Counted from the stretch's first letter, positions 15,393 to 24,818 are shown. The stretch is 64,000 nucleotides of DNA from Flavobacterium gilvum (GCF_001761465.1 NZ_CP017479.1:620001-684000); one strand, 5' to 3'. Translations and numbers: made by a program. The notes: a model not told the origin generated them from the sequence alone.

Positions 15393-17294
15393 TTACAAAG
15401 TTTCTTTAAGCCATTTAAAAAACTCTTTTTGCCAAACCTGAGCATTTTGAGGTTTCAGAACCCAGTGGTTTTCTTCAGGGAAATAAAGCAATCGGCTTTT
15501 TATTCCACGCATCTGTGCTGCCTGAAAAGCTTCTTGTGCTTGTCCTATTGGCACCCTGAAATCAATTCCTCCCTGAATAATCAAAATGGGTGTATTCCAG
15601 TTTTGAACATAATTGATAGGATTGAATTTAGTATATGCTTTTTGTGCAACAGCATTATCTTTTTCCCAGTAAGGACCACCAAAATCCCAATTATTAAAGA
15701 AAACCTCTTCGGTAGTTCCAAGCATACTTTGTGTGTTGAAAACACCATCGTGTGCAATAAAAGTTTTGAATCTGTTTTTATGAATTCCGGCCAAATAAAA
15801 CACAGAATAACCACCATAACTAGCACCTACACAACCCAAACGAGTTTTATCCACATAACTTTCTTTGGCTACATCATCTATAGCTGAAAGATAATCGTCC
15901 ATAACCTGTCCGCCCCAATCTTTACTGATTTGCTCATTCCACGCTACTCCGTGACCCGGCATTCCGCGACGATTTGGAGCTACAACCACATAACCATTGG
16001 CAGCCATTAATTGAAAATTCCAACGGAAAGAATACGATTGTGTCAATGGAGATTGTGGCCCTCCTTGGCAATATAAAAGCGTTGGATATTTTTTGGAAGC
16101 ATCAAAATTTGGAGGCAAGATTACCCAAACCAACATTTTTTTTCCGTCTGTTGTTGTAACATAACGTCTTTCGGTTTTACTTAATGCTAATTTAGAATAG
16201 GCATCTGTATTTACATTTGTCAATTGTTTCCAAGTATTTTTCTTCAAATTATACAGGAAAATTTCCGCCGCATGATTCATATCGTTTCTGGTAACAACCA
16301 AATTATCTCCGGAGAATCCAACCAAATCATGTACGTCAAAATCGCCATTTGTAACTTGTTTTACGGTAATAGCAATTTTGGTCAAGCCAGGAAAATTAAC
16401 CTCAAAAACTTGTAAAGTCCCATCAATTGCCGCTATAAAATAAATCTTTTTCCCGTCATTGCTCCATTTAAAACTGCTAACCGTTCCATCCCAATTCGCC
16501 GTAAGATTAATTTTGGTTCCTTTGTAACTAACAATCAAATCGTTTTTATCCGACTCATAACCGTCGCGTTTCATTTGCAGCCAAGTCAAATCTCCTGTTG
16601 GAGAAAATTGTGGCGCAGTATCATAACCAAAATTCCCTTCGGTTCTGTTAATGGTTTTTCCTGATTCTAAATTGTATTCATAAATATTGGTATCTGTAGA
16701 AAGAGCGTATTCTGTACCCGCTTTTTTCTTGCAAACATATACGATGCTTTTTCCGTCTGGCGACCAATTGTAATCCTCATCACCTCCGAAAGGTTTTTGC
16801 GGACTGTCAAAACGTTCACCTTTCAAAATATCAATTCCTTGTGATCCTTCTTTGTTTTCTTTAAAAAATACATGATTGTATTTCCCAACATTCCAGGTAT
16901 CCCAATGGCGATAATCCAGACCATTATAGATTTGAGCATCAGATTTATCAAGATTAGGATAAAAGTCTTTCCCCAAAACATTATCAATTTTCACCTCTTC
17001 GTTGTAAACAATGTATTTTCCGTCTGGAGAAACATTTTTATCTACCAAAACATCTTTGGTATCTTTAATTTCTGTTACAGCACCGGAATTGATGACAACG
17101 GTAAAATATTTGGAACTGGATTTATTTTCTTCAACTGAGGGGATCGATACTTTGTAAACAACATTTTTCCCGTCTTTTGAAATTCCTAATGGGGTAATTC
17201 TACCCAATTTCCAGAGTAATTCGGGAGTCATTACATTTTGGGCATTTGCTGTCAAACTCATCATTGTTAACATTAAAAAGAGCGTTTTTTTCAT
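15393..17294 (-). CDS. Secreted S9 family prolyl-oligopeptidase-type peptidase
   Basis: 633 residues with a signal peptide (about 1-18, ending TANA). Residues about 25-370 are a beta-propeller (WD/PD40-like strands such as YNWSPDGKSIVYV and QFSPTGDLTWLQ). The C-terminal alpha/beta-hydrolase domain carries Ser492 in GASYGGYS, Asp578 in GGIDFRVP and His610 in EENHWV. It resembles acylaminoacyl-peptidase/dipeptidyl-peptidase members of Bacteroidetes that degrade peptides in the periplasm. The neighbouring C1 peptidase points to a shared role in peptide use. Confidence 0.93.
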   Translation of the reverse strand: MKKTLFLMLTMMSLTANAQNVMTPELLWKLGRITPLGISKDGKNVVYKVSIPSVEENKSSSKYFTVVINSGAVTEIKDTKDVLVDKNVSPDGKYIVYNEEVKIDNVLGKDFYPNLDKSDAQIYNGLDYRHWDTWNVGKYNHVFFKENKEGSQGIDILKGERFDSPQKPFGGDEDYNWSPDGKSIVYVCKKKAGTEYALSTDTNIYEYNLESGKTINRTEGNFGYDTAPQFSPTGDLTWLQMKRDGYESDKNDLIVSYKGTKINLTANWDGTVSSFKWSNDGKKIYFIAAIDGTLQVFEVNFPGLTKIAITVKQVTNGDFDVHDLVGFSGDNLVVTRNDMNHAAEIFLYNLKKNTWKQLTNVNTDAYSKLALSKTERRYVTTTDGKKMLVWVILPPNFDASKKYPTLLYCQGGPQSPLTQSYSFRWNFQLMAANGYVVVAPNRRGMPGHGVAWNEQISKDWGGQVMDDYLSAIDDVAKESYVDKTRLGCVGASYGGYSVFYLAGIHKNRFKTFIAHDGVFNTQSMLGTTEEVFFNNWDFGGPYWEKDNAVAQKAYTKFNPINYVQNWNTPILIIQGGIDFRVPIGQAQEAFQAAQMRGIKSRLLYFPEENHWVLKPQNAQVWQKEFFKWLKETL

Positions 17295-17364
17295 AATTAT
17301 TTAAAATTCATATTCAGATCTCAAATATAATACTATAATTCTCAATTTGAATAAATTATGGTTC

Positions 17365-17403
17365 ATAAAAAAAGATTAAAAAAGAACGAATTCTTCTTTA
17401 ATC
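17365..17403 (-). terminator. Terminator of the 17431-17844 gene
   Basis: GATTAAAAAAGAA (17374-17386) pairs, with two mismatches, with TTCTTCTTTAATC (17391-17403), and a T run follows in the leftward direction. Confidence 0.65.
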
Positions 17404-17430
17404 CAGTCAGTATTAAAATCTTTTGAGAGA

Positions 17431-17844
17431 CTAATGAATTATAAAAATTTCAACCGTTAACAGTGTAATAAAAAAACACAACAGAAGTACAATAATTCCA
17501 GCAACCGTAATCTTTTTTATAAATGATTTTTCCATCTTTTTGACATGGGAATCCATTGTGGCCATATCGTTATATTTTGCTAAAGATTCGATTGTCTGTT
17601 TGTATTTGATCCATCCTCCGCTCAGGAAAATCTGCCTTCCGGCTTCGGTCAAATCACATCGAAATCCTTGATTTTTTTCTAACACAATAAGTCCCTTATG
17701 CTCTAAAATTTCGGCAAACAATTTTGAGTTTTTTAAATTAAAACCGAATTCGTCCTTAAAATTAATCCTCATCATAAATTGTGATTTGGACATATTAAGC
17801 AGTTTTAAATTAATTTCAATAAGTTCATCAATATTTTCAAACAT
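17431..17844 (-). CDS. Hypothetical membrane protein with winged-helix-like N-terminus
   Basis: 137 residues. Residues 1-75 look like a small winged-helix fold (helices, then LAEILEHKGLIVLEKNQGFRC and DLTEAGRQIF). Residues about 112-134 are a C-terminal transmembrane helix (VAGIIVLLLCFFITLLTVEIF). A DNA-binding-like head tethered to the membrane would be unusual, but the head could equally be a protein-binding wing. I do not recognise the family. It has its own terminator and no clear operon partner. Confidence 0.65.
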   Translation of the reverse strand: MFENIDELIEINLKLLNMSKSQFMMRINFKDEFGFNLKNSKLFAEILEHKGLIVLEKNQGFRCDLTEAGRQIFLSGGWIKYKQTIESLAKYNDMATMDSHVKKMEKSFIKKITVAGIIVLLLCFFITLLTVEIFIIH

Positions 17845-18080
17845 AACCGTTTATTTATTTTTATTGGCTCCGACCACTCTTTTGGTTTATTCTTTCAATC
17901 CGAAGCAATGATTTGTTTTTTAAGTCTAATATTACAGCGCAATTATGATGCCAAATCAATATTTTTTTAAACATTAACACATTACGGGCATAAAAAATCA
18001 TTTATATCCGTTACTACATTCAAAGCTCAACATTCAAAAAAAACTATAAAATTTATTTAATTTTATCAAAAAAAAATCAA

Positions 18081-19211
18081 ATGCAGCTAAGCTATTGGGA
18101 ATTAAAAAATTGGTTCACAAATATTGACTTCACTATCGTAGGCAGCGGAATTGTAGGCCTGCACGCGGGATTACGCTTACGCGAAATATACCCAAACAGC
18201 AAAATTCTGATACTCGAAAAAGGAATCTTACCGGAAGGAGCAAGCACTAAGAATGCTGGATTTGCCTGCTTTGGGAGTATCTCAGAAATTATCGAAGATT
18301 TAAAAACTCATACCGAAGAAGATGTTGTCCAACTCATTCAAAAAAGATGGAACGGACTTCAAATATTGAGAAAAAATTTAGGAGATGCGACTATCGATTT
18401 CAAACCTTATGGCGGATATGAACTTTTTTTAAAAGAGGATGAAAGCAGTTTTCAGGAATGTTCGAATAAATTGCCTTTTATAAATGAAGTACTTAAACCA
18501 ATTTTTAAAACCGATGTTTATGCCAAAGAATTAGATCGATTTGATTTTAGCGGCATTAACGAATATCTGATTTTCAACCCTTTTGAAGCTCAAATTGACA
18601 CCGGAAATATGATGCAGTCACTTCTGAAAAAAGCGGTTGAGCAGGATATTTTAATTCTCAATCAACAAACCGTTACTTCTTTTCTGGATAACGAAAATAA
18701 TGTCGAAGTTGCACTTGGTGATTTTAGTTTTACTACCAAAAAATTATTGTTTGCCACCAATGGTTTTGCCGACGAACTAACCAAAGGTGCCGTAAAACCA
18801 GCAAGGGCTCAGGTTTTAATCACAAAACCAATTCCTAATCTGGATATAAAAGGAACTTTTCATTTGGACAAAGGCTATTACTATTTCAGAAATGTTGGAG
18901 ATCGAATACTACTTGGTGGCGGCAGAAACCTGGATTTTGACACCGAAACTACGACCGAATTTGGTCAAACAGAAATTATCCAAAAAAAATTGGAGGACTT
19001 ATTAAAAAAAGTAATTTTGCCCAACCAGGAAGTCCAAATCGAGCACCGCTGGAGCGGAATTATGGGCATTGGTAACAGCAAAAAACCGATTGTATCCCAA
19101 CTATCTGAAAACGTGTATTTTGGCGTTCGGCTTGGTGGAATGGGAGTGGCAATCGGAAGTTTAATAGGAACAGAATTAGCAGATTTAACTAAAAAATGGC
19201 AACCAAAATAA
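18081..19211 (+). CDS. FAD-dependent oxidoreductase (DAO family)
   Basis: 376 residues. The N-terminal dinucleotide fold has [14 protein letters not shown] (about 20-33) and the acidic strand end ILILEKG. The GASTKNAGF loop and the C-terminal [13 protein letters not shown] and [12 protein letters not shown] segments mark the glycine-oxidase/D-amino-acid-oxidase family of flavin amine oxidases. It probably oxidises a small amine or amino acid in the cytoplasm; the substrate is unknown. It overlaps mtgA by 16 bases, so the two are co-transcribed although no functional link is evident. Confidence 0.9.
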   Translation: MQLSYWELKNWFTNIDFTIVGSGIVGLHAGLRLREIYPNSKILILEKGILPEGASTKNAGFACFGSISEIIEDLKTHTEEDVVQLIQKRWNGLQILRKNLGDATIDFKPYGGYELFLKEDESSFQECSNKLPFINEVLKPIFKTDVYAKELDRFDFSGINEYLIFNPFEAQIDTGNMMQSLLKKAVEQDILILNQQTVTSFLDNENNVEVALGDFSFTTKKLLFATNGFADELTKGAVKPARAQVLITKPIPNLDIKGTFHLDKGYYYFRNVGDRILLGGGRNLDFDTETTTEFGQTEIIQKKLEDLLKKVILPNQEVQIEHRWSGIMGIGNSKKPIVSQLSENVYFGVRLGGMGVAIGSLIGTELADLTKKWQPK

Positions 19212-19939
19212 CTCCCAAAAAAACAACTAGAAAACCCGCCAAGAAAGCCAAGAAAGGTTTTATAGCTATAGTATTTTCATTTCTACTAAAAATTTTTTTA
19301 TGGTTTTTTCCTATTTCAATAGCTTTTGTAGTCCTTTTTAAATTTGTACCTGTTCCACTTACTCCCTTAATGGTAATCCGCTATTTTGAGAACAAAGCTG
19401 CTGGAAAGGAAATTCATTTCAGCCACGATTGGGAGCCCATCGAAAATATTTCCATGAATTTACAAAAAGCGGTAATTGCCAGTGAAGACGGAACTTTCCT
19501 AACGCATAATGGCTTTGATTTTATCGCGATGCAAAAAGCCTATAAAAACAATGAAAGAGGCCGAAAAATAAAAGGCGGAAGCACAATCTCGCAACAAACC
19601 GCCAAAAATGTTTTTCTTTGGCAAGGCCGAAGCTATCTCCGAAAAGGCCTCGAAGCTTATTTTACGGTTTTAATAGAAGTTATTTGGGGTAAAAAAAGAA
19701 TTATGGAAGTGTACCTCAACAGCATCGAAATGGGTGACGGCGTTTATGGAGCCTACGCTGCAACAGAACACTGGTATCGAAAAGACGCATCGAACCTCAC
19801 CTTACAGCAAGCCGCAGGAATCGCTGCCATTTTGCCCAATCCCAGAAAATACAAAGCCACCAGCTCTTCCTCTTACATCAACCGAAGAAAAGACAAGATT
19901 GTGAGCGTTATGAAGCATATCGGCAAGATTGAGTATTAA
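19196..19939 (+). CDS. mtgA: Monofunctional peptidoglycan glycosyltransferase
   Basis: A 247-residue GT51 enzyme that polymerises lipid II into glycan strands at the inner membrane. A lysine-rich cytoplasmic head (1-21) is followed by a transmembrane helix (about 22-50) and the GT51 domain with catalytic Glu97 in [14 protein letters not shown] and the second motif [28 protein letters not shown] and [13 protein letters not shown] follow. There is no transpeptidase domain, which separates it from class A PBPs. It overlaps the preceding oxidoreductase gene. Confidence 0.95.
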   Translation: MATKITPKKTTRKPAKKAKKGFIAIVFSFLLKIFLWFFPISIAFVVLFKFVPVPLTPLMVIRYFENKAAGKEIHFSHDWEPIENISMNLQKAVIASEDGTFLTHNGFDFIAMQKAYKNNERGRKIKGGSTISQQTAKNVFLWQGRSYLRKGLEAYFTVLIEVIWGKKRIMEVYLNSIEMGDGVYGAYAATEHWYRKDASNLTLQQAAGIAAILPNPRKYKATSSSSYINRRKDKIVSVMKHIGKIEY

Positions 19940-19946
19940 AAGAATG

Positions 19947-20003
19947 ACCGCAAATTCGCAAATTAAGAACTAATTGAAGTTTTATAATTTGCGAATTTGC
20001 GGT
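19947..20003. repeat. 18-bp perfect inverted repeat between convergent genes
   Basis: ACCGCAAATTCGCAAATT (19947-19964) and AATTTGCGAATTTGCGGT (19986-20003) pair perfectly around a 21-base loop. It lies between the ends of mtgA and the TonB receptor and could terminate both. The arms have an internal CGCAAATT theme seen in flavobacterial intergenic palindromes. Confidence 0.75.
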
Positions 20004-20016
20004 AAATAATTTCCTT

Positions 20017-22224
20017 TTAAAATTTAAAAGCCGCTCCCAAAACAAAATTTCTTCCCAGATTGGGTATTCCTGATGTTGCCAGTCGGGATAAATGCGGAAT
20101 ATACGTTTTGTTCAGTAAATTGTTCCCGTTCAGGTTTAGGTCAAAAGCAATTTTTCCCAATTTTACTTTGCCTCCAAAACCCATATTCAGCAGCGTATAA
20201 CCATCCGATGGAATATCAAAACCGCTTACTTTCTTTTGGGCGAAAGTTGTCGAAACATTCAGGGTGGCAAAAGCGTCTTCAATCCAATTACCTAGTTTAA
20301 AATTGGTTCTTATGGTGTTATCCCAATTATTGGCCGGAATTTGAGGCAAATAACCTCCATCCTGTAATTTCCCAGTAACATTTTCAAAACTAGTTTCAAA
20401 ATGCAACCAATCCAAAGGGTGAGGATGAATATGCAACGCGACTTCTCCTCCATACAAATTGGCATTATTCTGAATATAATCATACACCTTAAATCCATCA
20501 AGTTCTTCCCCTGTGGGCGACGAATAAATATAATCGTTGATGTGATTATAAAAACCACTCACACTAAACTCAAAATGGGTGCTTTTGTATTCCAGATCCA
20601 AATCGGTTTGCAGGTTTTGTTCGGTTTTCAAATCGGGATTTCCTATTTCATAACGAAAAGTCCCCTCATGAACGCCATTGGATGACAATTCAGCCAAATT
20701 CGGTGCCCTGAAACCCGTTGCTGTATTCAATCGGAAAGACAAATCCTTGGCAAAATTGGTTTTGTATCCCAACGAAGCATTGAAACTGTCATAGTTTTTA
20801 TTGAGTGCCGAAAAATATCCTTCGGTGCCAACTACTCCATGTTCTTCTGAAACTAAATTTCGGTAATCAAAACGAAGTCCTCCCTGTAACGAGCTTTCAT
20901 CCCAATTGTAAATCCCGGTTCCAAAAACACCAAAATCATTTGTCGTTGCGTTTGGAATCAAAAACTCATCAGCCAGATTTTTATTTTCCTGAGACATTCC
21001 CTGAACACCAACAATGGTTTCTACTTTACCCAATTTTGGTAAATAGTATTTGACATTATAATCAAATGTGTTCAAAATCATGTGTAAAACAGCAATATTA
21101 CTGTCTTCAAACTCGCTTCGATCATTTCGGATATATCCTAAATTTATATCCAATTTTGAATCACTGAAAAACAAAGTATTATTCAGCGAAAGCAGATTAT
21201 TGAAAACACCTTGTTTGGGAAAAGTTGTTTTCTTGCTCGTAGTTTGGTCTGCAATTCCGTCTTCGGGAATTCCCACATCTAGATTGTTGTAGTTATATCT
21301 TAAAATACTCGAAAATTTGGCATTACTATAACCAATTCCGGCCTTGAAATCCATTTCCTGAAAACGGGTGTTGGTTACACGATCACCATCGGGAATTTTA
21401 TAATCGGATTGAGTATTATATGCGCCTCTTATCAAATATTTCCAATTATCAGTAGATGTTTTCAAACCCAAAGTTGTACTCGCTCCAAGCGTATTTGAAA
21501 ACAAACGCTGCCCAAAATCTCCCTGAAACGTATTCGCCAAAGCAAATTTTTCGGGATTAAAAAACAAAACTCCTCCCAACGCATCCGAGCCATAAAGAAG
21601 GGACGCGGGACCTTTTATAACCTCGACATTTTCTACTCCAGAATCGTTGAGCCCCAGTCCGTGTTCGTCACCAAACTGTTGATTTTCCAATCGAATTCCC
21701 TGAGTATAAACCAAAACCCGATTTCCGCTCAACCCCCGGATTACGGGTTTTCCAATTGATGTTCCCGTAGAAACCTGCGAAACGCCAGGAATTGTCGCCA
21801 AACCTTCTATCAAAGTGGCACTCCCTTTTTCCTGCATCGTTTTGACACTTTCTCGGTCAATTTTCATCACGTTTTGAGATTGTAATTTGGAAAAAGGAGT
21901 TGAGACAATAACCTCATCCATTTGGAAAGCCAATTCTGCCATAACTACATCGAGTGTATGGGTGTTCTGTGCTTTTTCAATCTTTTTACTTTGAGTTTCA
22001 AATCCTATCGATGAAAACACAAGTGTTAATCCACCATTTGGGAGTTCTCTCAAAGTATAATTACCATTTACATCGGTTTTTGTTGATTTATGCAATTCTG
22101 AAGCATCGACGATAACTCCTGCTAAAGGATTATTTTTAGAATCGGTAACTTTCCCTGTTATTGAATTTTGTGCCTGCAAAAAAGTGGTAATTCCCACCAA
22201 TAGGGCAACTATATATCTTTTCAT
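20017..22224 (-). CDS. TonB-dependent outer-membrane receptor, probably metal-related
   Basis: 735 residues. It has a signal peptide (1-18), a carboxypeptidase-regulatory-like beta domain (about 20-97), a plug domain (about 105-215, with GKPVIRGLSGNRVLVY and IKGPASLLYGSDALGG) and a 22-strand barrel ending in an aromatic residue (GAAFKF). The IRGL plug and the His-containing loop HIHPHPLDW resemble the ZnuD-like receptor group. The gene 64 bases upstream encodes a small His/Cys-rich exported protein. Uptake of a metal or metal complex is therefore inferred; the actual ligand is not readable. Confidence 0.9.
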   Translation of the reverse strand: MKRYIVALLVGITTFLQAQNSITGKVTDSKNNPLAGVIVDASELHKSTKTDVNGNYTLRELPNGGLTLVFSSIGFETQSKKIEKAQNTHTLDVVMAELAFQMDEVIVSTPFSKLQSQNVMKIDRESVKTMQEKGSATLIEGLATIPGVSQVSTGTSIGKPVIRGLSGNRVLVYTQGIRLENQQFGDEHGLGLNDSGVENVEVIKGPASLLYGSDALGGVLFFNPEKFALANTFQGDFGQRLFSNTLGASTTLGLKTSTDNWKYLIRGAYNTQSDYKIPDGDRVTNTRFQEMDFKAGIGYSNAKFSSILRYNYNNLDVGIPEDGIADQTTSKKTTFPKQGVFNNLLSLNNTLFFSDSKLDINLGYIRNDRSEFEDSNIAVLHMILNTFDYNVKYYLPKLGKVETIVGVQGMSQENKNLADEFLIPNATTNDFGVFGTGIYNWDESSLQGGLRFDYRNLVSEEHGVVGTEGYFSALNKNYDSFNASLGYKTNFAKDLSFRLNTATGFRAPNLAELSSNGVHEGTFRYEIGNPDLKTEQNLQTDLDLEYKSTHFEFSVSGFYNHINDYIYSSPTGEELDGFKVYDYIQNNANLYGGEVALHIHPHPLDWLHFETSFENVTGKLQDGGYLPQIPANNWDNTIRTNFKLGNWIEDAFATLNVSTTFAQKKVSGFDIPSDGYTLLNMGFGGKVKLGKIAFDLNLNGNNLLNKTYIPHLSRLATSGIPNLGRNFVLGAAFKF

Positions 22225-22287
22225 ATAAATTTATTTTATTGTTAAATAGCAAATACACAAAAAACATTGAGTTCTTATGTCAAAAAT

Positions 22288-22638
22288 TTAATCAATAAAA
22301 AAAGGAGGCGCCCGCAGAGCAAAAAGACTTCCTTTAAAAAATTCGGTAATTTGTTTGGATTTGGAAAAAGTACATCCAAAGGGTATAATAACTTCCTGAA
22401 ATTCATAAGAAGCAATTTCGGCAGAAATAAAATTACTTATCTTAAAATCACAAACATAACAATGATCAAAATTATGATGTTGATGCGTAATTTCATGTTT
22501 GGATGAATAGGTATGATGGCATTTTTTTTCAGAAAGTTGTTGTGCCAAATGCTCGTAACTATGCACTGACTGAAACAGCATTGCAAATAGTATTGCCAAT
22601 GCCAGAAAAGAATTGAGTATGACTTGCCTTTTTTTCAT
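22288..22638 (-). CDS. Small His/Cys-rich exported protein (DUF2946-like)
   Basis: 116 residues from the ATG at 22638. A TTG three codons earlier overlaps a TACCTTTG -7-like box (22645-22652) and is rejected, which also implies a very short leader. An N-terminal hydrophobic segment (about 6-24) is followed by a metal-ligand-rich stretch (KKCHHTYSSKHEITHQHH, then DHCYVC). The C-terminus LFALRAPPFF recalls the RGPP ending of DUF2946 proteins. It is upstream of the TonB receptor and probably co-transcribed. Likely a periplasmic metal-binding accessory (inference). Confidence 0.7.
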   Translation of the reverse strand: MKKRQVILNSFLALAILFAMLFQSVHSYEHLAQQLSEKKCHHTYSSKHEITHQHHNFDHCYVCDFKISNFISAEIASYEFQEVIIPFGCTFSKSKQITEFFKGSLFALRAPPFFID

Positions 22639-22667
22639 CCAAAGCAAAGGTAGTTATACAAAAGAAA

Positions 22668-22709
22668 AAATCCGATTAACTTAATAATTATTTAAAGTTA
22701 ATCGGATTT
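22668..22709 (-). terminator. asd terminator (AATCCG type)
   Basis: AAATCCGATTAACTT (22668-22682) and AAGTTAATCGGATTT (22695-22709) form a perfect 15-bp stem, with a T-rich tract on the leftward side. Confidence 0.85.
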
Positions 22710-22729
22710 AGGAAATTATTAAAATGGTT

Positions 22730-23719
22730 TTATACCAAATTATTGGCTACTAAATATTCAGCAATTTGAATAGTATTTGTTGCAGCTCCTTTTCTCAGGT
22801 TATCAGCAACAATCCACATGTTCAAAGTATTTGCCTGACTTTCATCACGACGAATACGTCCTACGAAAACTTCATTTTTACCTTCAGCATATTTTGGCAT
22901 TGGGTAAGTAAAAGTATCCAAATTGTCTTGAACTACTATTCCTTCCGTTTGGCTCAAAATAGTTCTAACTTCGTTTACATCAAAATCATTACTGAATTCA
23001 ACGTTTACCGCTTCGCTATGTCCGCCTACAACCGGCACACGTACTGCAGTAGCAGTAACTTTGATTGAATCATCACTTAAGATTTTTTTGGTTTCTTTAA
23101 CCAATTTCATCTCTTCTTTAGTGTATCCGTTATCTTCAAAAACATCACATTGTGGGATACAATTACGGTTGATTTCATATTTGTAAACCATATCACCTTT
23201 TACTCCGGCAACTTCGTTTTCAAATTGTTGAACCGCTTTTACACCTGTTCCCGTGATGGATTGGTAAGTAGAAACGATTACTCGTTTTACATTATATTTT
23301 TTATGCAAAGGAGCCAAAGTCAACACCATTTGAATAGTCGAGCAGTTTGGGTTTGCAATGATTTTATCCTCTTTAGTCAATTGGTTTGCATTGATTTCCG
23401 GTACAATCAATTTTTTGGTCGGATCCATTCTCCAAGCCGATGAATTATCGATAACGGTTGTTCCTGCAGCAGCAAATTTTGGAGCCCATTCTAATGAAGT
23501 TCCTCCTCCGGCAGAGAAAACAGCGATATCGGCTTTCATATCAACAGCGGTTTGCAATCCCACTACAGTGTGTTTTTGTCCTTTAAACTCAATTACTTTC
23601 CCTACTGATTTCTCAGAAGCGACAAGGATTAATTCTGTATATGGAAAATTTCTTTCTTCTAATACTTTCAACATTATCTCGCCAACCATTCCGGTAGCCC
23701 CTACAACTGCTAGTTTCAT
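22730..23719 (-). CDS. asd: Aspartate-semialdehyde dehydrogenase
   Basis: 329 residues from the ATG at 23719 (MKLAVVGATGMVGEIMLKVL). An upstream in-frame ATG at 23758 lies at the promoter's -7 box and is rejected. It reduces aspartyl-phosphate with NADPH on the route to lysine, diaminopimelate, threonine and methionine. Visible are the NADP loop GATGMVG, the nucleophile Cys in ANPNCSTIQ, and the active-site VPVVGGHSEAVN. Monocistronic, with promoter and terminator both visible. Confidence 0.96.
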   Translation of the reverse strand: MKLAVVGATGMVGEIMLKVLEERNFPYTELILVASEKSVGKVIEFKGQKHTVVGLQTAVDMKADIAVFSAGGGTSLEWAPKFAAAGTTVIDNSSAWRMDPTKKLIVPEINANQLTKEDKIIANPNCSTIQMVLTLAPLHKKYNVKRVIVSTYQSITGTGVKAVQQFENEVAGVKGDMVYKYEINRNCIPQCDVFEDNGYTKEEMKLVKETKKILSDDSIKVTATAVRVPVVGGHSEAVNVEFSNDFDVNEVRTILSQTEGIVVQDNLDTFTYPMPKYAEGKNEVFVGRIRRDESQANTLNMWIVADNLRKGAATNTIQIAEYLVANNLV

Positions 23720-23755
23720 TGTATATATTTTAAATTCTTTTATTTTTTTGATGCA

Positions 23756-23785
23756 CAAAAGTATGTATTATTCAAAACATAACAA
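23756..23785 (-). promoter_or_regulatory. asd promoter
   Basis: Read leftward: TTG (23785-23783), a 19-base spacer and TACTTTTG (23763-23756). It fits the Bacteroidetes consensus and lies 36 bases before the ATG at 23719. Confidence 0.65.
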
Positions 23786-23830
23786 GCGTCTTCACAAAAA
23801 TTAACAAATTGTTATAAAACAAACAAACCT

Positions 23831-24078
23831 TTTTAAGTTGCTGAGATACTAAGATGCTAAGTTTTTTTTGTAGCAGAACATTTGTTTTTTCTTTCAAGAA
23901 TCCTCCAGCTGTTCGCTTTATCTGTGGTCCCGAACCCCGAGACCACAGGATGCCGCTACCATCTGGGCTAACTACAACTTTTCTGCTTTTTAGCGATTAC
24001 AAAAAAAATCGAAAAATTCAATAACCGAACTATAAGGTTCTAACTTTTGTCTTAGCCTCTTAGAGACTTAGAATCTTT
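23831..24078. repeat. CTAAG-type inverted-repeat element, interrupted by another repeat
   Basis: The left arm TTAAGTTGCTGAGATACTAA...GCTAAG (23831-23862) is roughly inverted to CTTAGCCTCTTAGAGACTTA...CTTTT (24049-24078). A second repeat (23901-23973, opposite orientation) lies between the arms. A sister copy occurs at 24147-24291. No coding potential is seen. Confidence 0.6.
23901..23973 (-). repeat. TAGCCC...hairpin...AGCTGGA element, copy 1
   Basis: Read leftward it starts TTAGCCCAGATGGTAGCGGC, forms the hairpin CTGTGGTC/GACCACAG (23922-23929 with 23941-23948) and ends AAAGCGAACAGCTGGAGGA. The same start and end modules, with a different hairpin, occur at 42222-42366 and 51086-51166. It may be a structured RNA or a small mobile repeat. 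Confidence 0.6.
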
Positions 24079-24093
24079 TCTTATAAAATAAAA

Positions 24094-24123
24094 GAACCAC
24101 CCCTTTTCAGAGTGGTTTAGTTA
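24094..24123 (-). terminator. Possible mscL terminator
   Basis: AACCAC (24095-24100) pairs with GTGGTT (24112-24117) and a T-rich stretch follows leftward. It is about 170 bases from the mscL stop, with the repeat at 24147-24291 in between. Confidence 0.4.
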
Positions 24124-24146
24124 GAATATATAGTGTAGAGCGGCAT

Positions 24147-24291
24147 GTTTTTTAAGTTGCTGATTTTCTGAGATGCTAAGATTCTAAGTTTTTTTTACTT
24201 AACATCCAAGAGTCAAAACCGTGACTATAATAACTTTCTTTAGCAAAATCTTAGCCTCTTAGAAACTTAGAGTCTTAGAATCTTTTAAAAA
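24147..24291. repeat. CTAAG-type inverted-repeat element, second copy
   Basis: TTTTTAAGTTGCTGATTTTC...GCTAAGATTCTAAG (24147-24190) is inverted to CTTAGCCTCTTAGAAACTTA...TCTTTT (24250-24286). It is the same family as 23831-24078. It abuts the mscL stop codon (24294) and separates the gene from a possible terminator. Confidence 0.6.
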
Positions 24292-24293
24292 AT

Positions 24294-24722
24294 CTATTTC
24301 TTCAACAAATCCCTAATCTCAGCTAGTAATTCTTCTTGTGTTGGACCTGCTGGCGGAGCTTCTGCAACAACTTCTTGTTTTTTAGTTTTTTCGTAGGCTT
24401 TCAATACAATAAAAATACAGAAACCAATGATTACAAAATCAAAAACAGTTTGAATAAAAGCACCATAATTAAGAGCTACTTCGGCAATAGCAGGGGCTTT
24501 TTCAGCACCATTTTCCATTACTGCGGGAACCCCTTCCTGTAGAACGATTTTCAGGTTTTTGAAATCAACCTTTCCTAATAATAATCCAATAGGCGGCATC
24601 AAAACGTCATTTGTAAAAGAGGTCACAATTTTTCCAAAAGCACCACCAACGATTACGGCGGTTGCCAAATTTACTATTTCGCCTTTCATCAAAAAGGCTT
24701 TGAATTCACTTATAAATCCCAT
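24294..24722 (-). CDS. mscL: Large-conductance mechanosensitive channel
   Basis: 142 residues, the normal length. It forms a pentameric inner-membrane pore that opens under high membrane tension during osmotic downshock. The N-terminus [23 protein letters not shown] contains the pore helix TM1 with [10 protein letters not shown]2 is at about 82-104 ([15 protein letters not shown]), and the C-terminal helix bundle ends [14 protein letters not shown]. The periplasmic loop is intact. A repeat element directly follows the stop codon. Confidence 0.96.
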   Translation of the reverse strand: MGFISEFKAFLMKGEIVNLATAVIVGGAFGKIVTSFTNDVLMPPIGLLLGKVDFKNLKIVLQEGVPAVMENGAEKAPAIAEVALNYGAFIQTVFDFVIIGFCIFIVLKAYEKTKKQEVVAEAPPAGPTQEELLAEIRDLLKK

Positions 24723-24818
24723 AATATTTTGATTTTGGTTAGTTATTTATAAAACGAATATAGTGGTTTTTTAGGAATTATTAGGGGAAAAGTAATTAGT
24801 AATTAACCCAAAAAAAAC

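Noticed and set aside
23720-23758. Longer start for asd
   Set aside because: It would begin at the -7 promoter box; MKLAVVGATGMVG at 23719 is the normal start.
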